Assembly: GCF_900156875.1 (NCBI RefSeq)
Contig: NZ_LT707408.1
Coordinates: 1,085,009-1,149,008 of the forward strand
Source of the DNA: Robertmurraya dakarensis
Lineage (GTDB): Bacteria; Bacillota; Bacilli; Bacillales; Cytobacillaceae
Direction: 5' to 3'
Length of the DNA: 64,000 bases
A model generated the notes under the pieces. The model searched no databases and was not told the origin of the DNA. It saw only the letters and a list, made by a program, of their open reading frames with translations. A program made the translations under genes and the position numbers. Numbering within the stretch: position 1 is the stretch's first letter; each line of letters opens with the position of its first letter. Positions 62,442 through 64,000 of the stretch are shown piece by piece.

Positions 62442-64000
<1,559 letters not shown>

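Overview
The window looks like the chromosome of an aerobic, endospore-forming member of the Bacillaceae (low GC, AAAGGAGG-type ribosome binding sites, GTG and TTG starts). The evidence is long runs of gene order matching, from memory, the Bacillus subtilis kinE-to-pdhA region: kinE-ogt, spo0E, kinD-mhqR, clpE-ykvI, ykvS, ptsHI, ykwC, patA-cheV-ykyB, ykuE, ykuI-ykuJ, darB(ykuL)-ccpC, dapH-dapL, ktrC-rnjA-rpoY, ykrA, def, ykyA and pdhA. Genus or species cannot be fixed from the sequence alone.

Layout. 1-1.6 kb: end of the lactate-utilisation operon (lutB, lutC). 1.8-5.2 kb: a two-gene, oxygen-sensitive-type 2-oxoacid:ferredoxin oxidoreductase. 5.3-12.4 kb: sporulation phosphorelay inputs (KinE, Spo0E, KinD) with ogt, a hemerythrin-like protein, an MFS exporter and mhqR. 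12.5-23.4 kb: a CorC-type protein, then one long operon that encodes a System I cytochrome c maturation machine (CcmE, F, H-like, two CcmI-like, A, B, C, D, G) ending in nrfH-nrfA, the ammonia-forming cytochrome c nitrite reductase. 23.6-30.3 kb: clpE under two CtsR boxes, ykvI, lipoprotein, CPBP protease, small proteins, a probable structured RNA, a second Spo0E-type phosphatase and a PilZ protein. 30.6-45.6 kb: ptsHI, oxidoreductases, patA, cheV, and a polyphosphate pair (ppx, ppk). 45.9-50.7 kb: an accessory GDP-L-fucose island (fcl, gmd, manC, GT11 fucosyltransferase). 51.2-64 kb: housekeeping genes including the acetylase branch of diaminopimelate synthesis, RNase J1, RpoY, peptide deformylase and the start of pdhA.

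How it fits together. A recurring theme is a switch to low oxygen. FNR-type dyads (TGTGA-N6-TCACA or one mismatch) stand in front of the 2-oxoacid:ferredoxin oxidoreductase, the hemerythrin gene and the ccm-nrf operon. In the first two cases the dyad centre lies exactly 41.5 bp upstream of the start point predicted from a -10 hexamer. The inferred programme is: ferredoxin-linked oxidation of a 2-oxoacid, nitrite reduction to ammonium by multihaem NrfHA, and a dedicated haem-attachment machine made in the same transcript. The Ccm set is atypical, with a cysteine-type CcmE (CxxxY) and a CcmH-like protein that keeps only one of the two usual cysteines.

Other points of interest are a hairpin RNA element at 28.8 kb that displays a 12-nt copy of the 16S rRNA anti-Shine-Dalgarno tail, a near-ideal PhoP box in front of ppk, a possible short stress RNA between ptsI and its terminator, and a 23-codon basic mini-gene near rpoY. 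No rRNA, tRNA, CRISPR array, complete insertion sequence or prophage was seen.
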